A program made the translations under genes and the position numbers. Below are positions 20,361 to 30,284 of a DNA stretch of 64,000 bases, piece by piece. Below the pieces are notes generated by a model. That model did not search any database. It saw only the letters and a program-made list of their open reading frames with translations, and was not told the DNA's origin. Every line of letters starts with the position of its first letter. Position 1 is the stretch's first letter. This DNA comes from Stenotrophomonas sp. SAU14A_NAIMI4_8 (lineage in GTDB: Bacteria; Pseudomonadota; Gammaproteobacteria; Xanthomonadales; Xanthomonadaceae). The stretch covers positions 2,025,680 through 2,089,679 of the forward strand of contig NZ_CP025999.1 in the NCBI RefSeq assembly GCF_003086695.1, given 5' to 3'.

Positions 20361-21872
20361 ATGAGCGAAGCTACCGATACCCCCCCCGTCGACGAAAACA
20401 AGTTGATCGCCGAGCGCCGTGAGAAACTCAAAGCGCTGCGTGGGCAGGGCATCGCGTACCCGAACGATTTCCGTCGCCAGGAGTTCGCCGGCCGTCTGCA
20501 GGATGAGTTCGCCGATGCCGAACAGTGGACCGCCGAGGCGCTGGAAGCCACCGGCCGCACCGTGAAGATGGCCGGCCGCCTGATGGCCAAGCGCATCATG
20601 GGCAAGGCCAGCTTCGCCCAGATCCAGGACGAATCCGGCCGCATCCAGCTGTTCCTGCAGGGCGCGGTGCTGGGCGATGCCTATACCGCCTTCAAGGGCT
20701 GGGACGTGGGCGACATCATCGCCGTGGAAGGCGGCCTGACCCGCACCAAGACCGGCGAACTGTCGGTCAAGGCCGAATCGATCCGCCTGCTGACCAAGTC
20801 GCTGCGGCCGCTGCCGGACAAGTGGCACGGCCTTTCCGACGTGGAACAGCGCTACCGCCAGCGCTACGTCGACCTGATCGTGACCCCGGAATCGCGCGCG
20901 GTCTTCATCAAGCGCTCGAAGATCATCCGCGCCATGCGTGCGTGGCTGGACAACCGCGACTTCCTGGAAGTCGAGACGCCGATGATGCATTACATCCCCG
21001 GCGGCGCGGCGGCCAAGCCGTTCACCACCCACCACAACGCGCTGGACCTGGACCTGTACCTGCGCGTGGCGCCGGAGCTGTACCTCAAGCGCCTGACCGT
21101 GGGAGGCCTGGAGCGGGTGTACGAGATCAACCGCAACTTCCGCAACGAAGGCGTCAGCACCCGCCACAACCCGGAATTCACCATGATGGAGCTGTACGAG
21201 GCCTATGCCACGTACAACGAGATCATGGACCTGACCGAAGGCGTGATCCGCGATGTGGCGCAGACCGTCAACGGCGGCACCACGGTGGAATGGGACGGCG
21301 CCAACATCGACCTGGGCCCGGCCTTCCGCCGCTGGCGCATGGACGAGGCGGTGCGCCACCACAACCCGGAAATTTCCGCGGCCGACTGCACCGACCGCGA
21401 GGCGCTGCTGCGTCATTGCGAGCGCTTGAAGATCCGCGTCAAGCCGTCTTACGGCTGGGGCAAGCTGCTGCTGGAAATCTTCGAGGCCACCGTCGAGCAC
21501 ACCCTGATCCAGCCGACCTTCATCACCGATCACCCGGTGGAGGTTTCGCCGCTGGCCCGCGCCAACGACAACGACCCGGGTTACACCGACCGCTTCGAGC
21601 TGTTCATCAACGGCAAGGAGCTGGCCAACGGCTTCTCCGAATTGAACGACCCGGAAGACCAGGCGCAGCGCTTCCAGGCCCAGGTGGCGGCGAAGGAAGG
21701 CGGCGACGACGAGGCCATGCACTACGACGCCGATTACATCCGTGCGCTGGAGTACGGTATGGCCCCGACCGGTGGCCTGGGCATCGGCGTGGACCGTCTG
21801 GTGATGCTGCTGACCGGCAGCAGTTCGATCCGCGACGTTCTGCTGTTCCCTTACATGCGTCCGGAGCACTAA
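20361..21872 (+). CDS. lysS: lysyl-tRNA synthetase, class II
   Basis: Charges tRNA-Lys. The 503-residue product has the family length. The N-terminal OB-fold anticodon-binding domain (about residues 55-160: [20 protein letters not shown]) is followed by the class II core. Motif 2 is [20 protein letters not shown] and motif 3 is [19 protein letters not shown]. The ATG at 20361 gives the expected N-terminus ([20 protein letters not shown]). prfB-lysS-rpfG is a conserved order in Xanthomonadaceae; here prfB and lysS are separated by about 5.9 kb containing the duplicated region and the ALDH and ALS genes. Confidence 0.97.
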   Translation: MSEATDTPPVDENKLIAERREKLKALRGQGIAYPNDFRRQEFAGRLQDEFADAEQWTAEALEATGRTVKMAGRLMAKRIMGKASFAQIQDESGRIQLFLQGAVLGDAYTAFKGWDVGDIIAVEGGLTRTKTGELSVKAESIRLLTKSLRPLPDKWHGLSDVEQRYRQRYVDLIVTPESRAVFIKRSKIIRAMRAWLDNRDFLEVETPMMHYIPGGAAAKPFTTHHNALDLDLYLRVAPELYLKRLTVGGLERVYEINRNFRNEGVSTRHNPEFTMMELYEAYATYNEIMDLTEGVIRDVAQTVNGGTTVEWDGANIDLGPAFRRWRMDEAVRHHNPEISAADCTDREALLRHCERLKIRVKPSYGWGKLLLEIFEATVEHTLIQPTFITDHPVEVSPLARANDNDPGYTDRFELFINGKELANGFSELNDPEDQAQRFQAQVAAKEGGDDEAMHYDADYIRALEYGMAPTGGLGIGVDRLVMLLTGSSSIRDVLLFPYMRPEH

Positions 21873-21964
21873 GCTCGGGTTCGCACTCTGCATGTGCGCG
21901 CCGTCCCGGAATGGGATGGCGCGATTGACGCTTTCCGCACACGGCGTATGGTGATTGCACCGCC

Positions 21965-21990
21965 TTGACATCCCCTGTGGCAAACAGGGG
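21965..21990 (+). promoter_or_regulatory. palindrome after a TTGACA box upstream of rpfG
   Basis: TTGACA (21965-21970) is followed by CCCCTGT-GGCAA-ACAGGGG (21972-21990), a perfect 7-bp inverted repeat. It is not followed by a T-run, so it is more likely an operator or leader hairpin than a lysS terminator. A second short palindrome, TCACATTGTGA, lies at 22021-22031. The roles are inferred only from position. Confidence 0.35.
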
Positions 21991-22073
21991 CTGGGGTGGG
22001 GGCAATGCGAAGGGCCGGCTTCACATTGTGATGACGATCATGAACCGGCGACATCGTGACGGGAGTGGGGCCG

Positions 22074-23219
22074 ATGCAGGGTGCCAGTGTGCACAGCGGC
22101 GGAGTATCCTCGCCGGCTGAGTTTCCAGCGTGGTCGAGAAGGAAGGCAGAGAGCGCGTTGAATATCGTCATTGTCGACGACCAGACTTCTGCACGGACGA
22201 TGTTGCGGCATGTCATTGAAGACATCGCACCGGAACTGTCCGTGTACGACTTTGGCGATCCGCTTACGGCCCTGGCCTGGTGCGAAGCGCACCCGGTCGA
22301 TCTGTTGCTGCTGGACTACCGCATGCCGGAAATGGACGGGCTGGAGTTCGCCCGCCGCTTCCGCCGCCTGCCCAAGCATCGCGACATTCCGGTGATCCTG
22401 ATCACCGTGGTGGGCGATGAACCGATTCGCCAGGCCGCACTGGAAGCCGGGGTGATCGATTTCCTGGTCAAGCCGATCCGCCCGCGTGAACTGCGCGCGC
22501 GCTGCTACAACCTGCTGCAGCTGCGCCAGCAGAGCGAGAATGTGAAGCAACGCGCCTTGTCGCTGGAGCAGCGCCTGCTGGCCAGCATGCACGAGGTGGA
22601 AGAGCGCGAGCGCGAAACCCTTTCGCGGCTGGCGCGGGCGATCGAGTTCCGTGATGCCGGCACCAGTGCGTATCTGGAGCGCATGGCGCGCGTGGCCGGG
22701 CTGATTGCCGAGCAGCTGGGCCTGCCCGAAGACGAAGTGAAGCTGATCGAGGCGGCCGCGCCCCTGCACGACATGGGCAAGATCGCCATTCCCGATGCGG
22801 TGCTGCTCAAGCAGGGCAAGCTGACCGATGACGAGCTGGCGATCATGCGCCGGCACCCGCGTATCGGCCACGAACTGCTGAGCGGCAGCCAGAACCGCTT
22901 CATCCAGGTCGGTGCGCTGATCGCGCTGCGCCACCACGAGCGCTACGACGGCAGTGGCTACCCCGACGGTCTGGTGGGCGACGCGATTCCGCTGGAGGCG
23001 CGCATCGTGGCCGTGGCCGATGTGTTCGACGCGCTGATTTCGCCGCGTCCGTACAAAGAGGCGTGGACCTTCGAAGCGACCCTGGCCTATCTGTACGCCC
23101 AGCGCGGGCGCCTGTTCGACCCGCGCTGCGTGGATGCGCTGCTGCGCGGGCGCAACCAGCTTGAACAGATCTGCGCCGAGCACTCCACCGCCTCGGCGCG
23201 GCCGGGGATGGGCGCGTGA
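22074..23219 (+). CDS. rpfG: RpfG, response regulator with HD-GYP c-di-GMP phosphodiesterase domain
   Basis: RpfG receives phosphate from RpfC and degrades cyclic di-GMP, linking DSF sensing to virulence, biofilm and motility genes. From the ATG at 22074, preceded by GGGAGTGGGG, the product has 381 residues, close to Xanthomonas RpfG. The receiver domain spans residues 30-145 with phosphoacceptor Asp81 (LLLDYRMPEMDG) and a conserved lysine (LVKPIRP). The HD-GYP domain follows, with His232-Asp233 (LHDMGKIAIPD) and the GYP at 295-297 (HHERYDGSGYPDG), all catalytic residues present. A GTG at 22056 is an alternative start. The stop overlaps the rpfC start by 4 bp. Confidence 0.96.
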   Translation: MQGASVHSGGVSSPAEFPAWSRRKAESALNIVIVDDQTSARTMLRHVIEDIAPELSVYDFGDPLTALAWCEAHPVDLLLLDYRMPEMDGLEFARRFRRLPKHRDIPVILITVVGDEPIRQAALEAGVIDFLVKPIRPRELRARCYNLLQLRQQSENVKQRALSLEQRLLASMHEVEERERETLSRLARAIEFRDAGTSAYLERMARVAGLIAEQLGLPEDEVKLIEAAAPLHDMGKIAIPDAVLLKQGKLTDDELAIMRRHPRIGHELLSGSQNRFIQVGALIALRHHERYDGSGYPDGLVGDAIPLEARIVAVADVFDALISPRPYKEAWTFEATLAYLYAQRGRLFDPRCVDALLRGRNQLEQICAEHSTASARPGMGA

Positions 23220-25384
23220 AGCGGTTGCTGTCGCGGCTGCGCCAGCGCCTGTCGAACCGGCAGGACAGCGAGCATGGGCAGCAGATCGTCCGCATCGTGC
23301 TGATCAGCCTGATCCTGGGCTACGTGCTGCTGCCCAGCGTGCGTTTCGACCTGCCGCACGACCAGTACGTGGGCGTGCTGGCCATCGTGCTGACCGGCCT
23401 GAGCCTGTCGCTGCTGGCGTTCGGCTGGTTGCTGTGGCGGCCTGGCCGCTCCGACCCGCGCCGCGTGCTGGGCATGCTGGCCGACTACGGGTTGATCGCC
23501 GCCGGCATGATCCAGATGGGCGAGCCGCTGTCGTGGGTCTACATCGTGGTGATGTGGGTGACGGTCGGCAACGGCATGCGCTTTGGCAACACCTATCTTT
23601 ACGTGGCCGTGGCGATGGCCATGGTCAGCTTCGGCGCCACCGCGCTGCTGACCCCGTACTGGCAGCAGAACCTGCGCCTGGCCATCGGCCTGTGGCTGGG
23701 CCTGGCGGCGGTGCCGCTGTACTTCTCGACGCTGCTGCGTCAGTTGACCCATGCAATGGCCGAAGCGCGCCGGGCCAGTGAGGCCAAGAGCCGCTTCCTG
23801 GCCAACATGAGTCACGAATTCCGCACCCCACTCAATGGATTGAATGGCATGACCGAAGTGTTGGCGACCACGCGCCTGGATGAAGAACAGCGCGAGTGTC
23901 TGAATACCATCCAGGCCTCTTCCCGCAGCCTGCTGGCGCTGGTGGAGGAAGTGCTGGACATCTCGGCCATCGAGGCCGGCAAGCTGCGCGTGGTGGCCGA
24001 GGATTTCGTGCTGTCCGACGTGATCCAGGCGATCGGCCTGATCCTGTTGCCGCAGGCCAAGGCCAAGCGGCTGGATTATCGGGTGAAGGTGGCCGCGACC
24101 GTGCCGCAGACCCTGCGCGGCGACGTGGGCCACCTGCGGCAGATCCTGTTGAACCTGGCCGGCAACGCGGTGAAGTTCACCGACCAGGGCCGGGTGGAGA
24201 TCCGGGTGAACGTGGTGCACGCCGACACCCACGGTGCGGTGCGCCTGCGCTTTGACATCATCGATACCGGCATTGGCGTGCCGGTGGCCCTGCGCCCACG
24301 CTTGTTCGAGGCCTTCGAGCAGGCCGACGTGAGCATGGCCCGCCGCCACGAAGGCACCGGCCTGGGCACCACCATCGCCAAGGGCCTGGTCGAGGCCATG
24401 GACGGGCAGATCGGCTACCTGGACAACCCGCCGCAGGGCAGCCACTTCTGGGTGGAACTGCCGTTCGCGCCGCCGCAGCCGGTAGAGCCGGGTCTGGTGC
24501 CCAGCGTGGCCGCCGGCGAGGACATCGGCCCGGGTGGCAACGTGATCGCCTTCGCCGATCCGTTCCTGCGCCACCGTGCGCGCGTGCGCAGCATGCAGAT
24601 CCTGGTGGCCGACGACCACGAAGCCAACCGCATGGTGCTGCAGCGCCTGCTGCAGAAGGCCGGCCACCGGGTGATGTGCGTGGACGGCGGCGAAGCGGTG
24701 CTTGATGCGCTGGCCGAGAGCGAATTCGATGCGGCCATCGTCGACCTGCACATGCCCGGCATGAGTGGCCTGGACATGCTGAAGGAATTGAGGGTGATGC
24801 AGTCCGGCGGCGGTCCGCGCACGCCGGTGATGGTGCTCAGTGCCGATGTGACCCCCGAAGCGATCCAGCGCTGCACGCAGGCCGGCGCGCATGCCTTCCT
24901 GGCCAAGCCCGTGGTGGCCGTGCGCCTGCTGGACACGCTGGCGGAGATCGCCAACAACGCGAACCTGAAAAATGCCGCGCCGCTGGTGGTACGTGCGCCG
25001 GTACAGCTCGATGGCGTGCTTGATACCGGCGTGCTGGACGAACTGGCATCACTGGGCATGGGCGATGGCTTCGAACGTGAGTTCATCCGCCAGTGCCTGG
25101 AAGATGCCGAGGCCTGCCTGCGCAAGGCAGAGGCCGATGGCGAAGCCGGCCGCTGGGGCCAGTTCCGCGAGCAGTCGCATGCAATCAAGGGTGTGTCCGG
25201 CAACCTGGGGCTGGTGCGCGCGGCCAACCGTGCCGGTGAACTGATGCGCATGGCCGATTGGCAGTTGAAGGCCGAATGGCAGGCGCGCCTGGCGGTGCTG
25301 CAGGGCGCGATCAAGGAAGGCCGGCAGGCGCTGGATGCACGCGCCGAACGCAAGGCCCGCGGCGCGGCCGACGACGCGCCGTAG
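23216..25384 (+). CDS. rpfC: RpfC, hybrid sensor histidine kinase for DSF
   Basis: RpfC senses the diffusible signal factor (cis-11-methyl-2-dodecenoic acid in relatives) and phosphorylates RpfG; it also restrains RpfF by direct contact. The 722-residue chain begins with five predicted membrane helices (residues ~22-40, 50-74, 84-119 as two, 125-145, 152-172). Next come a dimerisation domain with His200 (MSHEFRTPLNG), an ATPase domain (NLAGNAVKF; EGTGLGTTIAKGL), a receiver with Asp510 (IVDLHMPGMSG) and an HPt domain with His655 (SHAIKGVSGN). A five-helix sensor is the Xanthomonas-like form, as in the rpf-2 type of S. maltophilia. The TAG stop lies in a GTAG. Confidence 0.96.
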   Translation: MKRLLSRLRQRLSNRQDSEHGQQIVRIVLISLILGYVLLPSVRFDLPHDQYVGVLAIVLTGLSLSLLAFGWLLWRPGRSDPRRVLGMLADYGLIAAGMIQMGEPLSWVYIVVMWVTVGNGMRFGNTYLYVAVAMAMVSFGATALLTPYWQQNLRLAIGLWLGLAAVPLYFSTLLRQLTHAMAEARRASEAKSRFLANMSHEFRTPLNGLNGMTEVLATTRLDEEQRECLNTIQASSRSLLALVEEVLDISAIEAGKLRVVAEDFVLSDVIQAIGLILLPQAKAKRLDYRVKVAATVPQTLRGDVGHLRQILLNLAGNAVKFTDQGRVEIRVNVVHADTHGAVRLRFDIIDTGIGVPVALRPRLFEAFEQADVSMARRHEGTGLGTTIAKGLVEAMDGQIGYLDNPPQGSHFWVELPFAPPQPVEPGLVPSVAAGEDIGPGGNVIAFADPFLRHRARVRSMQILVADDHEANRMVLQRLLQKAGHRVMCVDGGEAVLDALAESEFDAAIVDLHMPGMSGLDMLKELRVMQSGGGPRTPVMVLSADVTPEAIQRCTQAGAHAFLAKPVVAVRLLDTLAEIANNANLKNAAPLVVRAPVQLDGVLDTGVLDELASLGMGDGFEREFIRQCLEDAEACLRKAEADGEAGRWGQFREQSHAIKGVSGNLGLVRAANRAGELMRMADWQLKAEWQARLAVLQGAIKEGRQALDARAERKARGAADDAP

Positions 25385-25487
25385 CGTCGAGCCACAGCTC
25401 CGTAGAGTCGAGCTTGCTCGACTGCCACAGCTCCGTAGAGTCGAGCTTGCTCGACTATCGACGGCAGTCGAGCAAGCTCGACTCTAC
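25381..25487. repeat. SMAG palindromes between rpfC and rpfF
   Basis: GTAG at 25381 (containing the rpfC stop), direct GTAGAGTCGAGCTTGCTCGA copies at 25402 and 25435, and an inverted copy ending CTAC at 25487. They fill the gap between the convergent rpfGC and rpfBF transcripts. Confidence 0.88.
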
Positions 25488-25503
25488 GGGGTTGCGATTG
25501 CGC

Positions 25504-25531
25504 GAAAAAAAGCCCGGTGGCCAGCCGGGCT
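25504..25531 (-). terminator. intrinsic terminator of rpfBF
   Basis: On the minus strand GCCCGG-TGGCCACC-GGGC-type stem (25512-25530) is followed by a run of seven T (25511-25505). It lies just after the rpfF stop. Confidence 0.85.
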
Positions 25532-25557
25532 CCAAGCCAGCAGGGGGAGGGCTGGAA

Positions 25558-26430
25558 TCAGGCCGCATCCATCGACGCACGACGCGTCTGTGCCTTGATC
25601 AATCGATCCATGGTGCGCAGCGAGCGGTCACCCAGTGCCAGCGCCGAATCCACCCAGACCTTGGTGATTTCCAGCAGCTCGTCGTAGCTCACCGCCTGGG
25701 CCAGGTTGCGTGCGGCATTCATGGCCAGGTACGACTGCGGCAGGCGCTGCTGGTGGCGGATCATCTCCTGCACGGCGGCACGGCCTTCGCCCTTCTTCAC
25801 CAGCACGTCCACCACCCCCAGCGCATGCATTTCCTCGGCACTGTAGATGCGGCCGTCCAGGATGATCTTCTCGGCCAGCTGCGGGGCCACGCGGCGGCAC
25901 AGGAACGAGTACGCGCCCATGCCCGGGAACAGCCCGAACAGCACTTCCGGCAGGCCCATGCCGCTGCCTTCCTCGGCCACGATGGTGTGGCAGGCCAGGG
26001 CCATTTCCAGGCCGCCGCCCAGGGCATCACCCTGGATCAGGGCGATGGAGCGCACATCGCCGCCAAAGCCGGTGTGCAGGTGGTGCACGCCTTCCACGCA
26101 GCGTTGGGCGTAGGTCAGCAGCAGGTCGCGGTTGCCTTCGCGGATCAGGCGGGTGAACAGGTCCAGGTCACCGCCCAGGTTGTAGGCGATGGCGTCGGAG
26201 GCCAGCACGAAGTGCCGCAGCTGGCCGCTGTGACGCTGGGCCGGGCTGCGGGTGATGGCGTTCATGTAGCTCCACATCTCGTCCAGCATGTCCTTGCGGC
26301 AGCACGGGCGGATACCCGTGGACGCATCGGCATGCATGAACAGCCAGTGGGCAGCGCCGTCGTCGCTGTCTTCGGTACGGATGGTGGCAAACGGTGAACC
26401 GCTGGTCGGCAGTTTTTCGATGGTGCTCAT
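25558..26430 (-). CDS. rpfF: RpfF, DSF synthase (enoyl-CoA hydratase/thioesterase family)
   Basis: RpfF makes the DSF-family cis-2-unsaturated fatty acid signal from acyl-ACP. The 290-residue product has the crotonase fold: GGDLDLFTRLIREG, an oxyanion region (IQGDALGGGLEMALACHTIVAEE) and GLPEVLFGLFPGMGAYSFLCRRV. The two catalytic glutamates are present as Glu142 and Glu162 (Glu141 and Glu161 in Xanthomonas campestris). I chose MSTIEKLPTS at 26430, which gives the X. campestris length. It converges with rpfC and lies 160 bp after rpfB, with a terminator-like hairpin in between, so it may have its own promoter as well as read-through. Confidence 0.96.
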   Translation of the reverse strand: MSTIEKLPTSGSPFATIRTEDSDDGAAHWLFMHADASTGIRPCCRKDMLDEMWSYMNAITRSPAQRHSGQLRHFVLASDAIAYNLGGDLDLFTRLIREGNRDLLLTYAQRCVEGVHHLHTGFGGDVRSIALIQGDALGGGLEMALACHTIVAEEGSGMGLPEVLFGLFPGMGAYSFLCRRVAPQLAEKIILDGRIYSAEEMHALGVVDVLVKKGEGRAAVQEMIRHQQRLPQSYLAMNAARNLAQAVSYDELLEITKVWVDSALALGDRSLRTMDRLIKAQTRRASMDAA

Positions 26431-26532
26431 GGAAGGGTCCTCGGCAGGCGGCCCGCGTGAAAACGTGGTGGCCGGCGGGCCGAACGGTCCACACACGACG
26501 CGATGCTACAACGGGTGCAGCCTTTCACATGC

Positions 26533-26564
26533 GAAAAGGCCCGGGGCGTTTCCGACCCGGGCCT
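26533..26564 (-). terminator. hairpin with short T-run between rpfB and rpfF
   Basis: On the minus strand AGGCCCGGGT-CGGAAACG-CCCCGGGCCT is followed by TTTTC. It lies just after the rpfB stop and about 100 bp before the rpfF start. The T-run is short, so it may be a partial terminator. Confidence 0.65.
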
Positions 26565-26590
26565 GACGGCGTTCCAACCTGTGGAAACCC

Positions 26591-28267
26591 TTACGTGGCG
26601 GGCGTATCGCGCAGCTCGCGACGCAGGATCTTGCCCACGTTGGTCTTCGGCAGCTCTTTTCGGAATTCTACGATTCTGGGGTGCTTGTAGCCGGTCAGGT
26701 TGGCCCGGGCATGTTCCTTGACCATTTCGGCGGTCAGGTTCGGGTCCTTCTTCACGATCACGACCTTCACCACTTCGCCGGACTTCTCGTCCGGAACGCC
26801 CACGGCGGCCACTTCCAGCACGCCCGGCATCATCGCAATCACGTCTTCCACTTCGTTGGGGTACACGTTGAAGCCGGACACCAGGATCATGTCCTTCTTG
26901 CGGTCGACGATGTAGAAGAAGCCCTGCTCATCCATGCGCGCCATGTCGCCGGTGTGCAGCCAGCCGTCGGCATCGATGGCCTGGCGGGTTTCGTCCGGGC
27001 GCTGCCAGTAGCCCTTCATCACCTGCGGGCCCTTGATGCACAGCTCGCCCACTTCGCCCAGCGGCAGGGTGTTGCTGTTGTCGTCCTTGATGCAGGCATC
27101 GGTGGACGGAATCGGCAGGCCGATGGCGCCGTTGTATTCCTTCAGGTCCAGCGGGTTGATGCAGGCGGCAGGCGAGGTTTCGGTCAGGCCGTAGGCCTCC
27201 ACCAGGGTCACCCCGGTCACCTTCTTCCAGCGCTCGGCCACCGCACGCTGCACGGCCATGCCGCCGCCCAGGGTGACCTTCAGCGAGGAGAAGTCCACGG
27301 TGTCGAAGCCGGGGGTGTTCAGCAGGCCGTTGAACAGCGTGTTGACGCCGGTGATGGCGGTGAAGCGCACCGACTTGAGCTCCTTGACGAAGCCCTTCAT
27401 GTCGCGCGGGTTGGTGATCAGGTGGTTGCAGCCACCGAACTTCATGAAGACCAGGCCGTTCGCGGTCAGTGCGAAGATGTGGTACAGCGGCAGGGCGGTG
27501 ATGATCCATTCCTTGCCCGGCTCGATGCCCGATGCGCCGATCCAGGCCGAGGCCTGCTGCATGTTGGCGATCAGGTTGCGGTTGGTCAGCATGGCGCCCT
27601 TGGCCACGCCGGTGGTGCCGCCGGTGTACTGCAGGAACGCCACGTCATCGTGGTCGATCTCGACCTTGGGCAGGGTGTGGCGGCTGCCCAGCTTGAGCGC
27701 CTGCTTGAAGCGGATGGCGCCCTTCAGATGGTAGTTGGGCACCATCTTCTTGACGTACTTCAGCACGAAATTGACGATCGCACCCTTGGCCCCGAGCAGG
27801 TCGCCCAGGCCGGTGGTGATGACCTGCTTGACCTGGGTCTCGGCGATGACCTGCTGCACGGTGTCGCCGAAGTTGTCCACGACCACCAGCGCGGTGACAC
27901 CGGCATCGACCAGCTGATGCTTCAGCTCGCGGGCGGTGTACAGCGGGTTGACGTTGACCACGGTGAGGCCGGCGCGCAGCACGCCGAAGGTCGCGATGGG
28001 GTACTGCAGGCAGTTGGGCATCATCAGGGCAACGCGGTCACCCTTTTTCAGCTTCAGTTCGCCCAGCAGGTAGGCCGCGAACTGCTCGACCAGGGCATCG
28101 GTTTCACCGTAGGTGAGCACCTTGCCGAAACTGGAGTAGGCGGGGCGGTCGCGGAACTTCGCCACGGAGGCGTCGAAGACCGAAGCTACCGAATGGAACT
28201 CGTTGACGTCGATTTCGGCGGGAACGCCTTTCGGATAGCTCTGCAGCCAGGGACGATCCAGACTCAT
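26591..28267 (-). CDS. rpfB: RpfB, long-chain fatty acyl-CoA ligase
   Basis: An adenylate-forming ligase of 558 residues that activates free fatty acids with CoA. In Xanthomonas RpfB is implicated in turnover of DSF and of free fatty acids released by the RpfF thioesterase. Motifs: the ATP/AMP signature [44 protein letters not shown], and the C-terminal lysine region [17 protein letters not shown]. The start ATG follows GGAGGGGGA. The gene order rpfB-rpfF and its convergence with rpfGC match other Xanthomonadaceae. In sequence alone it is indistinguishable from FadD; context decides the name. Confidence 0.94.
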   Translation of the reverse strand: MSLDRPWLQSYPKGVPAEIDVNEFHSVASVFDASVAKFRDRPAYSSFGKVLTYGETDALVEQFAAYLLGELKLKKGDRVALMMPNCLQYPIATFGVLRAGLTVVNVNPLYTARELKHQLVDAGVTALVVVDNFGDTVQQVIAETQVKQVITTGLGDLLGAKGAIVNFVLKYVKKMVPNYHLKGAIRFKQALKLGSRHTLPKVEIDHDDVAFLQYTGGTTGVAKGAMLTNRNLIANMQQASAWIGASGIEPGKEWIITALPLYHIFALTANGLVFMKFGGCNHLITNPRDMKGFVKELKSVRFTAITGVNTLFNGLLNTPGFDTVDFSSLKVTLGGGMAVQRAVAERWKKVTGVTLVEAYGLTETSPAACINPLDLKEYNGAIGLPIPSTDACIKDDNSNTLPLGEVGELCIKGPQVMKGYWQRPDETRQAIDADGWLHTGDMARMDEQGFFYIVDRKKDMILVSGFNVYPNEVEDVIAMMPGVLEVAAVGVPDEKSGEVVKVVIVKKDPNLTAEMVKEHARANLTGYKHPRIVEFRKELPKTNVGKILRRELRDTPAT

Positions 28268-28392
28268 ATTCCCCCTCCAGGAATCGTTGTGATGGGTGCG
28301 GCGCGGACAGTATCCGCCAGAACCGCTCGCAGCAGCATACCGTTCCGTAGGGAAAACGCGAAGAGGGCGTGATCGTCAGCGCGCTCGTGCCT

Positions 28393-28547
28393 GGTAGCTG
28401 CCGACCTTGGTCGGCAGGATGGGCTGGCGCGTGCCCACCAAGGTGGGCACCTACCGGGCGTTGGGTGGGTTGGCGTGTGCCCACCAAGGTGGGCACCTAC
28501 CGGTCGTTGGGGCGTTGCGGCGCGTGCCCACCAAGGTGGGCACCTAC
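28393..28547. repeat. four SMAG palindromes between rpfB and betA
   Basis: GTAGCTGCCGACCTTGGTCG at 28393 is followed by three inverted copies of the GTAGGTGCCCACC type ending in CTAC (last at 28547). They are about 48 bp apart. The rest of the 305-bp gap holds the rpfB promoter side and nothing else recognisable. Confidence 0.85.
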
Positions 28548-28572
28548 TGGGCGCACGGGCGTGGCATTCGCG

Positions 28573-30255
28573 TCAGCGCTGGCGGCGTACCGGGGCGCCG
28601 TTGGCCTGGTAGTACGGGGCGGTGCTGCGGGCCAGTGCGGGGCGGCCGCGGATCACGTCGGCCAGCTTCTCAGCCATCATGATGGTCGGCGCGTTGAGGT
28701 TGCCGGTCACCACCTGCGGCATGATCGAGGCATCGACGATGCGCAGGCCGTCCAGGCCGTGCACGCGGCCCTGGCCATCGACCACCGCCATCGGGTCGTC
28801 GGCGTGGCCCATCTTGTTGGTGCACGAGGGGTGGTAGGCGGTCTCGGCATGCTCGCGCACGAAGCCATCAATCTGCGCATCGGTCTGCAGCTCGCGGCCG
28901 GGCGAAATCTCGCGGCCGCTGTAGGGCGCCAGCGCCGGCTGCGCGAAGATCTCGCGGGTGATGCGGATGGCAGCGCGGAACTCGCGCCAGTCCTGCTCGT
29001 GCGACATGTAGTTGAACAGGATGCTGGGATGTTCGCGCGGGTCCTTGGAACGCACGTGGATGCGACCGCGGCTGGGCGAACGCATCGAGCCCACGTGCAT
29101 CTGGAAGCTGTGCGCCTTGATCGGGTTGGAACCGTTGTAATTGATGGCCACCGGCAGGAAGTGATACTGCAGGTTCGGCCAGTCGAATTCGGCATCGCTG
29201 CGGATGAAGCCGCCGGCCTCGAACTGGTTGCTGGCACCGATGCCGGTGCCCAGGAACAGCCACTCCGCGCCGATGGCCGGCTGGTTGTACAGCTTCAGGG
29301 CCGGCGCCAGCGATACCGGCTTCCTGCATTCGTACTGCAGGTACATTTCCAGGTGATCCTGCAGGTTGGCGCCGACGCCGGGCAGGTGGTGCACCAGGTC
29401 GATATCCAGGCTGCGCAGCAGGTCGGCCGGGCCCACGCCCGAGCGCTGCAGGATCTGCGGCGACGCAATGGCGCCGCCGCACAGCAGCACCTCGCGGCGG
29501 GCGGTGGCGCGCTGCGGTTGGTCGTTGTGCAGCCACTGCACGCCCACTGCACGCTTGCCCGAGAACAGGATGCGGTCGGTCAGGGCGTGGGTGACGATGG
29601 TCAGGTTCGGGCGCGGCTTTGCCAGGTCCAGGTAGCCGCGCGCGGTGCTGGAGCGACGGCCCTTCGCGGTCACCGTGCGGTCCATCGGGCCGAAGCCTTC
29701 CTGCTGGTAACCGTTCAGATCGTCGGTGCGCGGGTAGCCGGCCTGCACGCCGGCTTCGATCATGGCGGCGAACAGTTCGTTGTTGCCGGCCTTGGGCGTG
29801 GTGACCTGCAGTGGGCCCTGGTCGCCGTGGTAGTCGTTGGCGCCGATGTCGCGGGTTTCGGCCTTGCGGAAGTAGGGCAGGCAGTCCAGGTAGGTCCAGT
29901 CTTCCAGGCCCGGCATGCTGGCCCAGTTGTCATAGTCCATCGCGTTGCCGCGGATGTAGCACATGCCGTTGATCAGCGAGGAACCGCCCAGGCCCTTGCC
30001 GCGGCCGCAGTCCATGCGCCGGTTGTTCATGAAGGGCTCCGGGTCGGTCTTGTACGCCCAGTTGTAGCGCTTGCCCTGCAGCGGGTAGGCCAGTGCGGCC
30101 GGCATCTGCGTGCGGAAATCGAGGCGGTAGTCGGGCCCGCCGGCTTCCAGCAGCAGAACGCGCACATCGGCGTCTTCGGTCAGGCGGGTGGCCAGCACGT
30201 TGCCGGCCGAACCGGCGCCGATGATGATGTAGTCGTACTCGTGGGTGGTGCTCAT
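28573..30255 (-). CDS. betA: choline dehydrogenase
   Basis: A GMC-family flavoprotein of 560 residues that oxidises choline to betaine aldehyde, the first step to the osmoprotectant glycine betaine. It has the FAD-binding [18 protein letters not shown] at the N-terminus, the GMC signature ([18 protein letters not shown]), and the catalytic-type His-Asn in HPSCTNKMG with [18 protein letters not shown]. The start at 30255 is preceded by AGGAGACAACC. It is last in the betI-betB-betA row, 29 bp after betB. Membrane association is typical of the family but no strong helix is visible here. Confidence 0.96.
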   Translation of the reverse strand: MSTTHEYDYIIIGAGSAGNVLATRLTEDADVRVLLLEAGGPDYRLDFRTQMPAALAYPLQGKRYNWAYKTDPEPFMNNRRMDCGRGKGLGGSSLINGMCYIRGNAMDYDNWASMPGLEDWTYLDCLPYFRKAETRDIGANDYHGDQGPLQVTTPKAGNNELFAAMIEAGVQAGYPRTDDLNGYQQEGFGPMDRTVTAKGRRSSTARGYLDLAKPRPNLTIVTHALTDRILFSGKRAVGVQWLHNDQPQRATARREVLLCGGAIASPQILQRSGVGPADLLRSLDIDLVHHLPGVGANLQDHLEMYLQYECRKPVSLAPALKLYNQPAIGAEWLFLGTGIGASNQFEAGGFIRSDAEFDWPNLQYHFLPVAINYNGSNPIKAHSFQMHVGSMRSPSRGRIHVRSKDPREHPSILFNYMSHEQDWREFRAAIRITREIFAQPALAPYSGREISPGRELQTDAQIDGFVREHAETAYHPSCTNKMGHADDPMAVVDGQGRVHGLDGLRIVDASIMPQVVTGNLNAPTIMMAEKLADVIRGRPALARSTAPYYQANGAPVRRQR

Positions 30256-30284
30256 GGTTGTCTCCTGCGGTCGGGGCGCGCTGC

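Noticed and set aside
22021..22031. CRP/Clp binding site upstream of rpfG (TCACATTGTGA)
   Set aside because: Half-sites are separated by one base rather than the six expected for CRP-type dimers.
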